DNA from: CAIZWU01 sp942492905
Lineage (GTDB): Bacteria > Verrucomicrobiota > Verrucomicrobiia > Verrucomicrobiales > V1-33
Direction: 5' to 3'
Length of the DNA: 64,000 bases
NCBI GenBank assembly: GCA_942492905.1
Contig: OW818657.1
Span: 4,774,001 to 4,838,000, forward strand
Under the pieces are notes generated by a model. It was not told the origin of the DNA. It searched no databases and saw only the letters and a program-made list of their open reading frames with translations. The position numbers and the translations under genes were made by a program. This document shows positions 55,078-64,000 of the stretch, piece by piece (positions within the stretch are counted from its first letter, which is position 1; each line of letters begins with the position of its first letter).

Positions 55078-56796
55078 TTACTTTGCGCCCGCTCCGTTCG
55101 ACTCCCCATTCGAGGGAGGTTTCCCTTGGATACCGTAGCGACCCTGCAATGCAGCCATCAGGGCCTGTAATTCCGTGTCCTCCAAAAGGCGCGCGAAGAT
55201 CAGCAAGCGGGCGATCTCGCCGTCGAACGACTCGTGCCCTGGATGTTCGATGGCGTCGCGCTCCTGCCCGACCGCCATCTTGGAAGGATTGCCTTCCGAG
55301 TTGGCAGGGACTACGAGGCTGGCGACGGGGTCCGGGCTATTGACAAACACTTCCAATTTCACCTGGCCCAGGCCTGCGGCCAGGCGGCCGGCGACGATGG
55401 CGAATCGTCCGGTTTCAAGCTTGAGGCCGAAAAGGCGCTGATTATTCGTGTCGAAGCGGCCGAAGGTGACGCCGTTGCGCAGGCCCCACCAGAGTTTGTT
55501 GTCATCGCTCACGTTGCCCCAGATGCCCTCGTAGTTGCCGCCGTTTTTGAGGTTGCCGAAGAAGGAGTTCACGTCCTTGAGACCCACGCGCTGCTCGCGC
55601 ACCGCGAGGACCGCAAGCCAAGTGCAGCCGCCGCCTTGGGTGAGAGAGTCGAAGGCGTCTTCCTCCAGGCAGACAAGTTCCTGCTGCAGGAACACAAGGG
55701 CGCTGTGGCCCTGAAGTTCTGCGATGGCCTTGCGCAACGTCGGACGACCGGAGCCCGGCGTCTTTCGGCCTTGATCGCGCGGCACAAAGTCCCGGGCCAC
55801 CGAACCAGCCACCTGGTTTTGCCAAAGCGAGACCCGGTCGCCGTCCCCGACTGTGACGCCACGATCCGCATCGAGGTCGAGAACGAGGTCGGTGGGCAAC
55901 GGGCCGGTGTCTTGGGCCGGTTGACGCGTTTCGGGGTGGCCTTTGGGCAAAGGAGCGTCCGCACGGATGAGGGCAAAGCGTACGCCTTCGGCCTGGTCGC
56001 TGATCATGATGTTCGCCAACCGCGCCCCGTTGCCGCCGGATTCGGCGCGATACGTGCCCCCATAGACAATGTGGTTCGTCGTCGAATCGTTTCCGTAACC
56101 GGCTCCCGCGCGCCAGAACCAATGCCAGCGGTTCCCAATGACATCGTGCAACCCCCAGGCGTTCGGTCGCTTCCGCGCCACGGGATGCACTCTATTGTCC
56201 GCGTTTTCGCGCGTCCACGCATAGGGCGCGGCATCCTCCGGCCTGTCGCCACCATGGTTCATCGTCGCGACGCCCGCCCTTGCGGCGTACTCGAGACGCA
56301 CGTGATCTGGCAGAATGACTTTCCATCCAGCGGGCGCAAATTTCGCGAGAGTCGGCAATACCTTATCCACCGTATCGCGAAAAAGAATCCCTGCTGGAAT
56401 TGTGGATTCGGAGCCACCGCCGGAGTCAGATGGCTCAGCGCGCATGAGCGCACGGTACTGCTCCACGGTCAACTGGGTCTCCATCATGTAAAACGGTTCG
56501 GCAATGGTTTCAGGGCGCTGCCGTTCGTCGCCTTCATGCCCCCCTTCGGTGGCCGGACTGCCGATCATGAATTTTCCGGCCGGGATGAGCCGCCAGTTCA
56601 CGGTCGCGCTGCCTTTTCCGTCGAGCGAAGTTTGCAATACGACGGGATGTTTCGTCATCTGCGAAGTCTCGGCCTGCCGCCGCGCCGCCTCGGTGGCGTC
56701 AAACGGCCAGTTCTGATAGACCACCTCGGCGGTACCGGTTGACACGATGCTGCAGAACACCAGAAAGGCCAGATTGAGCATCGGATGCAGTTTCAT
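55078..56796 (-). CDS. Exported SUMF1/FGE-like protein with LamG-type C-terminal domain
   Basis: The 572-residue protein has a signal peptide to about residue 23 and an FGE-sulfatase (SUMF1) domain at about 60-290. Landmarks are WRLIPAGKFMIGSP, MMETQLTVEQYRALM, RLEYAARAGV, NAWGLHDVIGNRWHWF and GARLANIMISDQAEGVRFAL. The cysteines that bind copper in true formylglycine-generating enzymes are not present near the end of the domain, so a binding role is more likely than catalysis. Residues about 300-550 form a concanavalin-like domain (DLVLDLDADRGVTVGDGD; FDGEIARLLIF). It is the only sizeable gene of the tRNA-bounded island. Confidence 0.82.
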   Translation of the reverse strand: MKLHPMLNLAFLVFCSIVSTGTAEVVYQNWPFDATEAARRQAETSQMTKHPVVLQTSLDGKGSATVNWRLIPAGKFMIGSPATEGGHEGDERQRPETIAEPFYMMETQLTVEQYRALMRAEPSDSGGGSESTIPAGILFRDTVDKVLPTLAKFAPAGWKVILPDHVRLEYAARAGVATMNHGGDRPEDAAPYAWTRENADNRVHPVARKRPNAWGLHDVIGNRWHWFWRAGAGYGNDSTTNHIVYGGTYRAESGGNGARLANIMISDQAEGVRFALIRADAPLPKGHPETRQPAQDTGPLPTDLVLDLDADRGVTVGDGDRVSLWQNQVAGSVARDFVPRDQGRKTPGSGRPTLRKAIAELQGHSALVFLQQELVCLEEDAFDSLTQGGGCTWLAVLAVREQRVGLKDVNSFFGNLKNGGNYEGIWGNVSDDNKLWWGLRNGVTFGRFDTNNQRLFGLKLETGRFAIVAGRLAAGLGQVKLEVFVNSPDPVASLVVPANSEGNPSKMAVGQERDAIEHPGHESFDGEIARLLIFARLLEDTELQALMAALQGRYGIQGKPPSNGESNGAGAK

Positions 56797-57552
56797 TTGT
56801 AAGAGAAATTTGCTTTTCGCTGGAGCATCATTGGCAGGCCCGGGATCGGGGAGAGGAGGGGCTGCAGAAGGATGAGTTAAACAGCGGGTCGATGATACGC
56901 CCCAAGAAAGCGGCTAGGAGGACCCCGCAGCATATCTTCCCCGCCCGTTGTGCCAAGACTTTTTTGGCAGCGGTCTTTTCTTTCGCTTGGAGGGCTGCCT
57001 CGAGCCTCGATCCGGTGGTCACGAAGTCAGGTGTATTCGAGGACGAGGGTGGGGCCGTCTCCGAGTTCGATTTCCGGGACTTTCCCCGCCTGCTGGAGCG
57101 CATTGGCAGGCATCCCGGACTATACCAGACCGCTCAAGCAAGGCAAAGAAAAAGGAGACCCCCGATCACCGGGAATATAACTGGAAAATTGTCGACAAAT
57201 TGCGCCCGAAGCGGGCGAAAACAATACGCCTTTTCCATGGGTGGAAAGAATCCCTTCTGGTGGAACTCGTTTACTCGGACGCTTCAGCTGAACCGCAGGA
57301 TCCGAAGGCAAAGGAAGATATCTGACGGGTGACAGCGAAGTGGAAATCAGGGCCGGCAGGCACCGGCCGGAGATACTTTTTCAAAATCCAGGAAGCCCCC
57401 ACGCCGTCCCAACTTCCCGCCATCCAGCATCCCTGTGAGTCTATTTGTGGGTCAGGTTCTGCGAGGCATGGCCCACCCAGTCAGTGAAAGGGGGCGAACC
57501 CTGCACCGCGCTTCATTCCAGTCTCCGCTCGGCTTTGGAAAACCGCATCCGC
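56797..57552. other. 756-bp stretch without a confident gene, contains the right att-like repeat
   Basis: Short overlapping frames of 90-146 codons occur on both strands (56828-57103 minus; 56892-57332 and 56948-57325 plus), but none shows a recognisable family and they exclude one another. A GGCCGG-CAGGCA-CCGGCC hairpin is at 57351-57368, followed seven bases later by CTTTTT. The promoter of the SUMF1/LamG gene should lie just beyond 56796. Confidence 0.4.
57495..57511. repeat. Right att-like repeat (copy of tRNA-Val 3' end)
   Basis: This is an exact 17-bp copy of 54702-54718 in the same orientation. The sequence upstream of it does not fold as a tRNA, so it is not a second tRNA gene. Confidence 0.7.
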
Positions 57553-60500
57553 CTACTCTTCGGGAGCCTTGGGTGGGGCAGCACCGGTCGCCGCTTCTTC
57601 CGGGGCAGTGACGACGGGGGGTTCCGCTGGTTTGGCCGCGAGGGCCTTGGTGACGGCGGCGGCGATTTCCTTGGCGCCGTCGGCGGAGTAGCCCACTTTC
57701 ACAAAAGCGATTTTTTTGTCAGGACCGATCACGACGGTATGCGGGATGCCTTCGACAGCGTATTTCCGGGCGACGGCCTGGTCGGCGTCCATGGCTACGG
57801 GCATGGCAAGGTGGCGGGCTTCCAGAAAACGTTTCACCTGCTCCGGGGTTTCTCCCTGATTGACCGCCAAAAAGGTGACCTGGTCTGCCGGGAATCCGGC
57901 CATGGCTTCGACCAGGCCGGGCAGTGATTTCACACACGGGCCGCACCAGGTGGCCCAGAAGTCGAGCACCACTACTTTGCCCGACTGGGCCTTGAGGACA
58001 AAATCGCCCCCTTCCAGGAGGGGCAGTTTGAAGTCTTCCGCCGCCTTGCCTGCCAAGGCGGAATCGCCTCCGTCCGCTTCCGGCAGGACCGGGTCCGGGG
58101 TGGTTTCCAACGTCCAATTGGCCAGAGCCGCCTGACCGATACTGACGGGCGGAGCCTCCATGCGGAAACCCGCCAACAGGTCGAGGGGAACGTGCAGGGC
58201 GCCGAGGGTGGGATGGGTGCCGGACACTTCCTTGCCATTCCAGGATTCGACCCGCAGGGCGATGCGCCCGCCATTGGTCAGGTCCAGCCATTGCAGTCCC
58301 GCTTCCGCCGGGGGCGTCGGGGCCTCCGCCGCAGGTTTTTTCTCTTTGTCAGGAACCACCGGCTTTTTAACCCAGACCGCCGCCGCGACGCGGTCCATCG
58401 GCACTTTGAAGTGTTCCAGACCGGCGCGGAATCCGAGATGGGTGCTGGTGATGGCTTCGATTTCGCCCCGCAACAGATCCCCATTCCGGCCGATCAACAC
58501 CTGTTTTGGGGGATCATCCCGGCGCAACCGGGGGAGGAGCAGGGCCTCGCGTTTGGCCTCTTCGGCGAAGGCCGGAGGAGCGGCCATGAAGGGGGACGTC
58601 TTGCAGGTGAAGTCCGACAATTTCACTGCCTGGACCTGATTCCCCCAAAGCGAAGCGGTCTCGATGATGATCCCGTTGCCGCTGTTGCGGCGGGCTTGTT
58701 TGTCCAGTTTGGACGACCCCATGGCGACGCCATTCACTGACAGTTCCACCATATCGTCGGCCTTGAAGGAAAAGCGGATTTCCGTATTTTCTCCTGCAGA
58801 GGGCACATCCCTCTGGCTGCTGATCTGTCCTTCGGTGCGCTCGACCCCGGCATAAACGGAACTGCCGTAGTCTGCGATGAGGAAGTTCATTCCAGCGGAA
58901 GTGCGGTCGGTGCCCCGGCTGAACAATTTGACGCGGATGCTGGACATCCCTGACACCATGGACATCCGGAAAGCCACCTCGGCGCCCTGCAGCATGTAGG
59001 CGTGCCCTACCCCCGTGCCGGGGTTCAGCGTGATGACCCCGCCTTCGCGCTTCAGGGCATCCTTGGCCGTGGCAAGGAACTGCCAGCCCGGTCCGTCAAA
59101 TCCGCCTTCCGCCACCTGCGGGCTGGCAAACTGCACCGCGTAGATCAACGCGGGATCGAGGGCCCGGGGGGCCGCGGTTTCCCAGGCCAGTTGGATCGAT
59201 CCACTCTCCAAGCCGATGGGCAGGACCGGCAGGGACTCCTGACTCTTCACATGCAGCAGCGCCGGCGCCCGCGCCGGCACCCGACCGGCGGGCGGCGTCC
59301 AGGTCAGGGCCAGTCCGGGCGAAGCCACCGGCACCACCGCTTCCGCGGCGCCCACAGGATGGAATCGCGGCGCACTGCCCTCCCCTTCCGGCACGATTTT
59401 GCCACGCAGCGTGACCGTTCCGGAGGTCAATTGGTCGAGGGTTTCCCGGAGCGGCTCCGGCTCCGCATTTTTGTCAGGATCCGGCAGGATCAGGGCCCGG
59501 CCTGAGGACACTTTTGCGGTCACGGGCGCCCGGGCGACCGGGGTTTCCAGCGTCGCGACACCGTCCTTGACCGCGGTCAGCCGGCCCCGCAGGAGGTCCC
59601 CATCGGCAAACCACAGTTCCGTCAGGGCGGGATCGCGTTCCAGTTGCGGAGTGCGGCCCCAACGGACTGCCCGCACCGCTTCGAGGGGAAATTCCTCGTT
59701 GGTGCCATCCGCTTGCCGGAGGGTGACGGTGGAGGAGGTCAGGGCGGTCAATTCGCCCGGGATTGATTTCTCCGCGGTTTCGATCCCGGCCCCGTCCGCC
59801 AGGAGCGCGGGCAAGGGCTGGCCGGACCAGGTGGCGGCCTGAAACTGTTCCAGCACCATGCCAGGACCTTTGTTCTGGAAGGTGACACCGCGTTCGGGAA
59901 CGGCCGGGTTGGGTTGTGCCGCGGCAGTCTCCCCACCCACTCCAAAAAGTCTTCCCAGCGCTCCCGCCACCCCGCCGAGCTTGGCCTTGGTCTTGCGTTG
60001 GACCGGCGTGGCCTTGGCGACCGGCTCCACCACCAATTCCGCAAGGACTTTGCCCTCCCGGCTGTAAAGCATACTGCGGCCGGCGGGGCGGTCCCAGGCC
60101 AGCCGGAGCTGCGCCCGCTGGGCCCCGTCTTTGAAAATCTGCCCGGCGCTGGCAAAGGATTCGCCATCTGTCAGGACCAGTTCATCCCCCCAGGTCTCCA
60201 CGGCCATGGAGGCGCCATCGGCCGCGAGGGTGAGGGAAAACGCCGGAGTGCGGTCACAATGGAGGGCGAGCTCCACCGTGCATTTGTCAGGGAGGCGGAG
60301 GGGCAGACGGATGCCCCGGCCAAAAGCAGGGGAAGCCACCTGGCCCGCCGCCGTAAAAAACCAGGGGACCACGGCGTCCACTTCGGTCCCGCTGGTGGAA
60401 GTGCCCTGCAGGAAGGCCTGCGGTCCGGCGGCGATCAGATCCGGACCATCGATCCGTTCCATGGCCACGATCCGGTCCTGGGGCAACTCCACCAGCCCAC

Positions 60501-60924
60501 AGTGCACGGTTTGCAGGAAAAGGCTGCCGCCATCGGCTTTTTCGGGCGTGCCGCACAGGTGGCTGCCATCGGTCAGCACCACCCGGAAGAGACTTTCCCG
60601 CCGGGCGAGGGGACTGACAAAATCAATCCGTTCCAGACGGCTGGACTCAAGGCGGAGCGGACTTTGGAACAAGCCGGATTTCCACACCATCCGGCCGTCC
60701 TCCAGTCCGGACAACTCTCCGGTCAGGCTCTCCCCATTGCGCCAGCGGAGCGCAGCAGCATCCTTGAAAAGGGGCTGGATCAGGGTGCGGGGCACCGCCC
60801 GCAGCCAGTCCGGTTCCTTGGCAGGATCCTCCGCGGCGGCGGCCGGCCCCAGCGCGAGGAAGCCGAGGCCCAGCACCGCCACCGCCGGGCTCCGCCACAT
60901 CATCCAGCAGGGTTCAGCGTTCAT
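57553..60924 (-). CDS. Large exported protein with C-terminal TlpA-like thioredoxin domain
   Basis: The 1123-residue protein starts at the ATG at 60924, overlapping the previous gene by 11 bp, with a signal segment AVAVLGLGFLALGPAAAA. Most of it is a series of beta-rich modules. They include repeated units resembling WRNGESLTGELSGLEDGRMVW, later FADGDLLRGRLTAVKDGVATL and GRNGDLLRGEIEAITSTHLGF, suggesting at least three copies of a small beta barrel. The last 180 residues are a TlpA/AhpC-TSA domain with VVLDFWATWCGPCVKSLPG (CxxC near residues 994-997) and cis-Pro in EGIPHTVVI. The redox partner is unknown. It ends the coupled set from 64000. Confidence 0.8.
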   Translation of the reverse strand: MNAEPCWMMWRSPAVAVLGLGFLALGPAAAAEDPAKEPDWLRAVPRTLIQPLFKDAAALRWRNGESLTGELSGLEDGRMVWKSGLFQSPLRLESSRLERIDFVSPLARRESLFRVVLTDGSHLCGTPEKADGGSLFLQTVHCGLVELPQDRIVAMERIDGPDLIAAGPQAFLQGTSTSGTEVDAVVPWFFTAAGQVASPAFGRGIRLPLRLPDKCTVELALHCDRTPAFSLTLAADGASMAVETWGDELVLTDGESFASAGQIFKDGAQRAQLRLAWDRPAGRSMLYSREGKVLAELVVEPVAKATPVQRKTKAKLGGVAGALGRLFGVGGETAAAQPNPAVPERGVTFQNKGPGMVLEQFQAATWSGQPLPALLADGAGIETAEKSIPGELTALTSSTVTLRQADGTNEEFPLEAVRAVRWGRTPQLERDPALTELWFADGDLLRGRLTAVKDGVATLETPVARAPVTAKVSSGRALILPDPDKNAEPEPLRETLDQLTSGTVTLRGKIVPEGEGSAPRFHPVGAAEAVVPVASPGLALTWTPPAGRVPARAPALLHVKSQESLPVLPIGLESGSIQLAWETAAPRALDPALIYAVQFASPQVAEGGFDGPGWQFLATAKDALKREGGVITLNPGTGVGHAYMLQGAEVAFRMSMVSGMSSIRVKLFSRGTDRTSAGMNFLIADYGSSVYAGVERTEGQISSQRDVPSAGENTEIRFSFKADDMVELSVNGVAMGSSKLDKQARRNSGNGIIIETASLWGNQVQAVKLSDFTCKTSPFMAAPPAFAEEAKREALLLPRLRRDDPPKQVLIGRNGDLLRGEIEAITSTHLGFRAGLEHFKVPMDRVAAAVWVKKPVVPDKEKKPAAEAPTPPAEAGLQWLDLTNGGRIALRVESWNGKEVSGTHPTLGALHVPLDLLAGFRMEAPPVSIGQAALANWTLETTPDPVLPEADGGDSALAGKAAEDFKLPLLEGGDFVLKAQSGKVVVLDFWATWCGPCVKSLPGLVEAMAGFPADQVTFLAVNQGETPEQVKRFLEARHLAMPVAMDADQAVARKYAVEGIPHTVVIGPDKKIAFVKVGYSADGAKEIAAAVTKALAAKPAEPPVVTAPEEAATGAAPPKAPEE

Positions 60925-61939
60925 AAATGGGGAGGAAACGGTAATTGAGGGCGAGGGCCAGCAGGGACATGGCGGTGCTGTAGGAATTGCCTTTGAAGCT
61001 GCCATCCTCCTGCTGGGATTCATTCAGCTGGCGGACCGTCATGGCGTTCCATTTCTGCCATGAGGCGTAGTCCCCTTGGAACAAGGCCTGGGCCATGTAA
61101 TAACGAAAGTATTCCTCATAGGTGCTTTCCCGGTGCTCCAGTTTCGAAGTCAGTTGTTTGAGGGTCGCGGGGTATTTGAGTTCATCCTTCTGTTTGCTGA
61201 CCGCCGCCACGAGGGTGGCGATGGCGGTGCGGTTCATGGATTCCCCCATGCCCCCCATCCCGCCACTGTAGGCCACCGATCCATCGCGGCCGGTGCTGCG
61301 GCGCATATATTCAAGGCCGGCATTCACGGTTTCATCCGGCACGTCCATGCCCGCATTCCGCGCGGCCAGCAGCCCCATCAGCATGGCCCCGGTCACGGAG
61401 GTATCGGCATCGGTGGAGTCCGGATTATAGCGCCAGCCGCCCCAGCGGTTTTTCTTCTGGGAGGTCCCGGCACAGCGGATCGCCAGGTCGAGGGCCTGGG
61501 CGATGCTGCGGCCCGGTTTTTCCGCTCCCTGCCAGAGCAGGGTCTCATCCACCGCCCCATAACACTCCGCGAGGGCCAAGGTGGCAAAACCGTGGTGATA
61601 CATGCTGTTGGGCAAATAACCGGTCTCCGCATTCTGGGCCAGGATGATATGCCGGACGGCCAGCCGCACCGGACGGGCCCACCGCCCGAAATTGGGGTCC
61701 TCGCCGCTGGCCAGAAAAGCCATCACACACAGTCCGTCCACTCCGCTGCCGCTCTGGCCATCCTGCCAGGCGCCATCCTCCGCCTGCTTTTTGGCCAGCC
61801 ATTCCAGACCCCGCTCGTAAATGCGGTCCACCTCCGGCGGAATCTGGCCTCCAAAACGCAGGGCCGGGTCCTGGGCGGCCGCCCGCTGCGGCAGCCATGC
61901 CGGCAGCAGCAGTGCCAGTATAAAAAGGGTTCGGATCAT
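60914..61939 (-). CDS. Exported alpha/alpha-toroid protein (prenyltransferase/squalene-cyclase repeat)
   Basis: The 341-residue protein starts at the ATG at 61939, with signal peptide FILALLLPAWLPQRAAA. Repeats of the squalene-hopene cyclase/prenyltransferase type are visible: GLEWLAKKQAEDGAWQDG, GGWRYNPDSTDADTSVTGAM and LNESQQEDGSFKGN. There is no DxDD cyclase motif, so it is probably a non-catalytic or differently acting toroid. Such proteins are common and unexplained in planctomycetes and verrucomicrobia. It lies 16 bp after the unknown gene and overlaps the TlpA-like gene. Confidence 0.8.
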   Translation of the reverse strand: MIRTLFILALLLPAWLPQRAAAQDPALRFGGQIPPEVDRIYERGLEWLAKKQAEDGAWQDGQSGSGVDGLCVMAFLASGEDPNFGRWARPVRLAVRHIILAQNAETGYLPNSMYHHGFATLALAECYGAVDETLLWQGAEKPGRSIAQALDLAIRCAGTSQKKNRWGGWRYNPDSTDADTSVTGAMLMGLLAARNAGMDVPDETVNAGLEYMRRSTGRDGSVAYSGGMGGMGESMNRTAIATLVAAVSKQKDELKYPATLKQLTSKLEHRESTYEEYFRYYMAQALFQGDYASWQKWNAMTVRQLNESQQEDGSFKGNSYSTAMSLLALALNYRFLPIYER

Positions 61940-61955
61940 GGATGAAAAATCGGAG

Positions 61956-64000
61956 TTATTGATCGGGCCGCTGCCCATGCTGCTGCCGGATCATGTCGGC
62001 GTATTGGCTGACCCGGCCCAGACTGCGGGTGCGCACCGTCTCCAGTTGTTTCGGATTGAAGATTTCCGCCATTTCCTTTTCCGCCAGCAAGGCCAGCGGA
62101 ATGGTGTTGTAGTAGGATTGGAACTGCCAACCCGGTGAAAAGAAGTTGGAGATTTCAGTCTCGTAGGTGTTGATCACCGCATCCACTTTCTGCAGCAGCG
62201 ATTCGCGTTTCTCCGGGGGCAATACCAGGTATTTTTCGACCTCCGTCACCACCAGGGCACTGGTGGCCCGCTGCTGCCAGTCCTCCCGGGCTTTGCCTTC
62301 CTGTTTCCATAACTCCAACTGCGGAGCGGTGAGGAGCCGCTGGAGCGCGGCGGTCCAGATCCGGGGTTCCACCTTTTTGCGGGCTTCCTGGAAACGGGGC
62401 ATCGACAGCGCCTTCAGCCGGGCGGGAATGTCCCCCGGTTTCACCCCCTTCATCTGCTGGACGACATATTGATCCAGATTATTGACCGGATCCTTGATGG
62501 TTTGCATGGCGGCGCCTTTGCCGGCGGTGCGCAGCAGGACCACCGTCTCCGGCGACAGCGACACCACCCGGGCAATGTCATCCACCCGGGCATCCATCCG
62601 GCTGATCGCCCGCTGCTGGATGCGTCCCACTTCCGAGGACAAGGTCAGGGCAATCAGCCGGCCCGCTTCGTTTTCGTCGATCGCTTCCGCAGGTTTCCCG
62701 GGAACGGCGGCGGTATTCCTGACACTGTAGCGGTTGTTTTCCGGCAGGTCGGCCGGAGTCATGGCCTGCCACCGCCGCAGCTGGGCGGGATCCAGCAGGG
62801 CGGCGAGGGCGGACTCCGGGATTTCAAGGATTTTCGTCAGGATCTGTCCGGCATCCAACGAGGTGTAGCTTTCCACCGGGGGGGATTCGAAAAATTGCTT
62901 GGGAAGCGACCGCATCAGCGGGCGGCCCAGTTCCAGCAGTTTTTCCCGCTGGCTGCCGCTCAGCCCGATCATGGTATCAATCTGGGAAATAATCGTCATC
63001 GCCAGCGCCCCCGCCCGGCGGTCCTTCACGCCCTGCAGCCCTTCCCGGATGGCTTCCTGCTCCGGGACCGTCAGGATCGTCTGACGGGCCGTTTTCCAGA
63101 TGGCCTGTTCCTGCGGCCGGTTCCTCGGCTCCGCCGGGTCCACGGCCGGTTCGCCGCGGTTCTTGGAAAATAGCTTGAGGGTTCTTTCATCCATTTCCAC
63201 CAAGCGGTTTTCGGCCCGTTTCCTCCAGTCCTGCAAAGTGGCCTTCCGGGCCTCCTCCGCCGCGGCGCGCAGGGCCTTCTGCCGGGTCTCATCCACCTCA
63301 CGGTGTTGCAGGATCTGCTCCATCTCGTCGTCCATGATGCTGGAAAACAACTCCCCGGCCTTGAACTCGGCATCCGCCAGATACCCCTCCATTTCCGCCA
63401 GCACCCGTTTCCGCTGTTCCGCCGCCTCTACCTCCATCGCGGCATGATACTCCGGGGTCAGGATCGCTTTCAGCCCCTCCTTCCAGACGACGGTATGCGT
63501 CGGGGCAATCGCCACCAGGCCGGCCGAGTTTCCCACAAATTGTTCGGGTTTCCAACCCTTGAGGACGGCTCCGGGATCGCCGGACTGCACCAGATAAGGC
63601 GCGTAGCGCAGCGCGAACTGGTCTTCCCAGGCCTTCATGGATTCATCGACCGCCGCCGTGGCCAGCGCCTTGAGCCTGGTGGAGACGGCTTCGTCCAGTT
63701 TGGCTTTTTCCTGCAATTCCTGCGCGGTTTTTTCCATGTCCGGCTGGAGTTGCAGGCGGCGCTGTGCTGCCACTTTGGACGTGAATTCCGCAAAATCCTT
63801 CCGGACCGCTTCCGGCAGGAGATTCGCCCCGAGCTTCTCCGCCTCCTTTTCCTCCTTCTCTTTTTCGGCAGCCGCCTGCGCAGCCGGAAAAGCGGGCACC
63901 TCCACCTTCAATTCCACCGCTTTGCCTTCCAGCAAATCGACCGCCTCATCCCCCTGCCCTGCGGGCATGGAGAGCAACAGGGCGGTGCACCCTATCCAGA
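61956..64000 (-). CDS. Large helical exported protein of unknown function, 5' end outside window
   Basis: The frame is open to the window edge. The codons before the in-frame TTG at 63977 continue without a stop and read WIGCTALL, which with LSMPAG looks like the end of a signal peptide, so the true start is beyond 64000. About 680 residues are visible. They are mostly charged alpha helix (AAAEKEKEEKEAEKL; MEVEAAEQRKRVLAEMEGY), with no cysteine pair or catalytic motif recognised. It leads the three-gene coupled set with the toroid and TlpA-like proteins. Confidence 0.68.
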   Translation of the reverse strand, partial: WIGCTALLLSMPAGQGDEAVDLLEGKAVELKVEVPAFPAAQAAAEKEKEEKEAEKLGANLLPEAVRKDFAEFTSKVAAQRRLQLQPDMEKTAQELQEKAKLDEAVSTRLKALATAAVDESMKAWEDQFALRYAPYLVQSGDPGAVLKGWKPEQFVGNSAGLVAIAPTHTVVWKEGLKAILTPEYHAAMEVEAAEQRKRVLAEMEGYLADAEFKAGELFSSIMDDEMEQILQHREVDETRQKALRAAAEEARKATLQDWRKRAENRLVEMDERTLKLFSKNRGEPAVDPAEPRNRPQEQAIWKTARQTILTVPEQEAIREGLQGVKDRRAGALAMTIISQIDTMIGLSGSQREKLLELGRPLMRSLPKQFFESPPVESYTSLDAGQILTKILEIPESALAALLDPAQLRRWQAMTPADLPENNRYSVRNTAAVPGKPAEAIDENEAGRLIALTLSSEVGRIQQRAISRMDARVDDIARVVSLSPETVVLLRTAGKGAAMQTIKDPVNNLDQYVVQQMKGVKPGDIPARLKALSMPRFQEARKKVEPRIWTAALQRLLTAPQLELWKQEGKAREDWQQRATSALVVTEVEKYLVLPPEKRESLLQKVDAVINTYETEISNFFSPGWQFQSYYNTIPLALLAEKEMAEIFNPKQLETVRTRSLGRVSQYADMIRQQHGQRPDQ

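Larger units (their letters stand above)
54702..57511. mobile_element. Putative tRNA-Val-associated island (2.8 kb, no integrase)
   Basis: The segment is bounded by a 17-bp exact direct repeat of the tRNA 3' end (54702-54718 and 57495-57511). Inside are a fragment of an IS110-type transposase, the SUMF1/LamG gene and a stretch without recognised genes. Repeats of a tRNA 3' end are the hallmark of site-specific integration. No integrase is present, so this would be a remnant, a deletion derivative, or an element mobilised in trans. Confidence 0.55.

Noticed and set aside
56828..57332. Small genes in the right part of the tRNA island
   Set aside because: Overlapping frames on both strands with no family, signal peptide or conserved motif. 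None can be preferred.
57495..57511. Second tRNA-Val gene
   Set aside because: Only the 3' seventeen bases are present. The upstream sequence has no D or anticodon arm.

Overview
The window is GC-rich and densely packed with genes. Its gene families point to a member of the Verrucomicrobiota, probably a Verrucomicrobiales-type organism, with Planctomycetota as the alternative. The markers are a DUF1549/DUF1553 cytochrome protein paired with a Tat-exported DUF1501 protein, a Tat-exported Gfo/Idh/MocA oxidoreductase, a secreted FAD-dependent oxidoreductase with a golvesin-like tail, an SHD1-type domain, and a Ser/Thr kinase with DWG in place of DFG. No rRNA or other taxonomic marker is present, so this is inference. 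Start codons are often not preceded by a clear Shine-Dalgarno sequence, so many starts rest on signal peptides and overlaps.

Layout. 1-10.9 kb: end of a membrane protein gene, a secreted FAD oxidoreductase, TerC, a coupled pair for ureide catabolism (allE plus a DUF6986-type aldolase-like protein), a coupled UbiA / lipoprotein / phospholipase D unit, and a kinase-PAS protein. 10.9-18.4 kb: an accessory region. It holds a 15-unit 22-bp repeat array, two near-identical IS110-family elements (the first frameshifted, the second intact) inserted in copies of a dispersed repeat (R1) that also survives uninterrupted at 12041-12149, and two R1-genes-R2 modules with orphan minus-strand genes. 18.4-28.5 kb: housekeeping and exported proteins (ACT protein, SGNH hydrolase, IscA-type protein, MutL, esterase, an ABC ATPase without a permease). 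28.6-33.1 kb: glycine cleavage genes gcvT-gcvH-gcvP, with a three-arm attenuator-like structure between gcvH and gcvP. 33.2-37.3 kb: a secreted SHD1/hydrolase protein, a thioredoxin and a sulfite dehydrogenase pair. 37.6-48.7 kb: a likely secondary-metabolite locus (radical SAM, YceI, FAD oxidoreductase, type III polyketide synthase, RND pump, then a flavin-dependent halogenase beyond an opposite-strand Gfo/Idh gene). 48.7-54.4 kb: a prokaryotic ionotropic-glutamate-receptor-like channel and the DUF1501 / DUF1549-DUF1553 operon. 54.6-57.5 kb: tRNA-Val(CAC) whose 3' end is repeated exactly 2.8 kb downstream, bracketing a small island. 57.5-64 kb: a coupled set of three large exported proteins, the last gene running off the edge.

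The strongest novel signals are: (1) IS110 elements whose boundaries can be fixed from an uninterrupted relative of the target, and whose leader holds short matches to target and donor arranged as in bridge RNAs; (2) the exactly phased 22-bp array; (3) the R1/R2 modular organisation; (4) the alternative hairpins between gcvH and gcvP; and (5) the tRNA-bounded island.
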